Of a stretch of DNA of 64,000 nucleotides, positions 63,002 to 64,000 are shown piece after piece; position 1 is the first letter of the stretch; each line of letters opens with the position of its first letter. Both the position numbers and the translations under genes were made by a program. This DNA is from Pelagibacteraceae bacterium AG-404-P07. GTDB taxonomy: Bacteria > Pseudomonadota > Alphaproteobacteria > Pelagibacterales > Pelagibacteraceae. The stretch is from assembly GCA_003216235.1 (NCBI GenBank), contig QCJE01000002.1, positions 38,246 to 102,245 of the forward strand. Reading direction: 5' to 3'. The notes beneath the pieces are model-generated. The model searched no databases. It saw nothing but the letters and a program-made list of their open reading frames with translations, and was not told the origin of the DNA.

Positions 63002-63463
63002 ATGAAAAAAATATTGAAAAAAAAGGTTGATAATTTAGATTTTTATAAGATTTTTAAACCTGAGCTAACTCCAAAAAGAATGATGGAACTAGGTGTATTT
63101 GGAGGGGCCTATTTTGGTTTAAATGTGAAAGAGTACCCAAAATCCTGGTTTAAAAATGTCAAATTATCTAAAACTTTTGATGTAAATCTTAATAGATTTA
63201 AAATTGTTTCAGGATTATCTAGGGAACATTGGATTGAAAAAGGATGGATTTTTAAAGAAGATCCATTGGGCTGGTTTCAATGGTATTGTAGATTTACTAA
63301 TGGAAGAAGAATTCCTCACATGGACGAGACTCAAATCAAAAGGTGGAAAAATTTTAGAAGACACGTTTTGGCAATAGAAAAAAATTGTGAAAAAGGAGAT
63401 TTAGATTGTAGAAAAAGACAAAGACAAGCAATCTTACAATGGGCTTACAACCCTTACAGATAA
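63002..63463 (+). CDS. Conserved hypothetical protein (153 aa)
   Basis: A 153-aa protein with a strongly conserved-looking middle: PELTPKRMMELGVFGGAYFG, REHWIEKGWIFKEDPLGWFQWYCRFTNGRR and a C-terminal RKRQRQAILQWAYNPYR. No cofactor motif is seen. Similar proteins exist widely in marine bacteria and eukaryotic algae as far as I remember, of unknown role. It follows the diaminopropionate lyase-like gene by 7 nt. Confidence 0.65.
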   Translation: MKKILKKKVDNLDFYKIFKPELTPKRMMELGVFGGAYFGLNVKEYPKSWFKNVKLSKTFDVNLNRFKIVSGLSREHWIEKGWIFKEDPLGWFQWYCRFTNGRRIPHMDETQIKRWKNFRRHVLAIEKNCEKGDLDCRKRQRQAILQWAYNPYR

Positions 63464-63469
63464 TAATGT

Positions 63470-63889
63470 TTAAGTTCCTAAAAAGTGATGAATAACTGTT
63501 CTTGTTTGTGGATTTAGTCTATGTTCAAAAAGATATATTCCCTGCCAAGTTCCAAGTAATAATTTACTATTTCTGATACTGAAAGAAATTTGATTATTTG
63601 TTAATGCTGATTTTATATGAGCTGGCATATCATCTTTTCCCTCAGTTTTATGAGTATATAGCTTATTGTTCATTGGAGCCAAATTGTCAAAATAATTTAA
63701 TAAATCTGTTTGAACATCTGGGTCTGCGTTCTCTTGTACAATTAACGACGCACTGGTATGCTGAATACTTAAATTAAGCATTCCATCTTTAAACTTATTT
63801 TTTCTTATCCATTCAATTGTTTGATTGGTAAATTCATAAAGTTTTTGTCCATTTGTATTGATCTGAAGATTATGAAACTCTTGAATCAT
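63470..63889 (-). CDS. YjbQ/UPF0047 family protein
   Basis: A 139-aa protein. LSIQHTSASLIVQENADPDVQTDLLNYF, MPAHIKSALT and LLLGTWQGIYLFEHR are signatures of the YjbQ family, which includes proteins with thiamine-phosphate-synthase-like side activity. The true physiological role is unclear. It is convergent with the 153-aa gene. Its start overlaps the stop codon of a partial upstream gene on the minus strand. Confidence 0.88.
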   Translation of the reverse strand: MIQEFHNLQINTNGQKLYEFTNQTIEWIRKNKFKDGMLNLSIQHTSASLIVQENADPDVQTDLLNYFDNLAPMNNKLYTHKTEGKDDMPAHIKSALTNNQISFSIRNSKLLLGTWQGIYLFEHRLNPQTRTVIHHFLGT

Positions 63890-63999
63890 TCTTTATAATC
63901 TATAGATGTTAACTCATATAAACGACTAATAGTACGTTTAAATTGTTTTTTTAAAGATTGAGATGAAGTAAATTGATCTAAATTTTGATCAGCTGTAAC
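63886..63999 (-). CDS. C-terminal end of an unknown protein (cut by window edge)
   Basis: A 37-codon open frame enters from the right edge on the minus strand and ends with TGA at 63886-63888, overlapping the ATG of the YjbQ gene. The tail residues are VTADQNLDQF...LYELTSIDYKE. Overlap of this sort is normal for coupled genes, so it is likely real, but the identity cannot be read from this short fragment. Confidence 0.5.
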   Translation of the reverse strand, partial: VTADQNLDQFTSSQSLKKQFKRTISRLYELTSIDYKE

Positions 64000-64000
64000 T

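Noticed and set aside
1-64000. CRISPR arrays, insertion sequences, prophage, tRNA and rRNA genes
   Set aside because: No regular repeat-spacer pattern, transposase, integrase or tRNA cloverleaf was seen by reading; the genome segment looks entirely like streamlined core and accessory metabolism.

Overview
The window is about 64 kb of very AT-rich, densely packed DNA with overlapping genes and tiny spacers. The gene set (trimethylamine monooxygenase, TMAO demethylase, a TMAO-type ABC transporter, N-methylglutamate synthase, a soxBDAG operon, dimethylglycine dehydrogenase with its own ETF chain) points to a streamlined marine alphaproteobacterium of the SAR11 / Candidatus Pelagibacter group. 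No rRNA or tRNA gene, insertion sequence, prophage or CRISPR array is visible. This assignment comes from reading gene content, not from a database search.

Layout. 1-3 kb: the end of tyrS, a methyltransferase, a copper-type pair (DUF4396 and a cupredoxin), an ETHE1-like beta-lactamase-fold protein and an exported thioredoxin-like protein. 3-8.1 kb: azlCD and a ferric iron ABC transporter (fbpABC) behind a clear Fur-type box, with an unlisted 56-aa cysteine-rich gene and a strong hairpin between fbpA and fbpB. 8.2-12.2 kb: LysR regulator, acuI, folE, a hisI-like gene missing one zinc cysteine, and two conserved proteins. 12.2-18 kb: dimethylglycine dehydrogenase, etfB, etfA and ETF-quinone oxidoreductase in one operon, a complete electron path from methylamine to quinone. 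18-24.7 kb: assorted enzymes, a small nucleotidyltransferase/kinase pair, a Rieske oxygenase, and a divergent MetF-like/GcvT-like pair. 24.7-34 kb: small membrane and zinc-ribbon proteins, an uncharacterised operon (M19-like protein without its usual metal ligands, a 553-aa protein, a DUF3726 protein), purEK, a cold-shock gene and miscellaneous genes.

34-63 kb is the core: a methylated-amine and one-carbon island. soxBDAG (or mgdABCD) oxidises N-methyl groups to methylene-THF, and fhs interconverts formyl-THF and formate. tmm converts TMA to TMAO. tmoXWV imports TMAO. tdm converts TMAO to dimethylamine and formaldehyde. mgsABC and gmaS handle monomethylamine through N-methylglutamate and gamma-glutamylmethylamide. 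An Amt-family transporter sits inside the cluster. A second glutamine-synthetase-like enzyme, an FAD amine oxidoreductase and a 138-aa protein share the mgs operon. No recognisable dimethylamine monooxygenase (dmmDABC) is present in the window, so the step from dimethylamine to monomethylamine is unassigned here, and the FAD/GS-like pair is the best local candidate for an undescribed function.

Regulation seen in sequence: a Fur box (fbp), a sigma70-like promoter for tmoX, a strong terminator that isolates tmoX from tmoWV, a palindrome beside a MarR-like gene, terminators after the GcvT-like gene, csp and the amt unit, and a nested hairpin in the amt leader.
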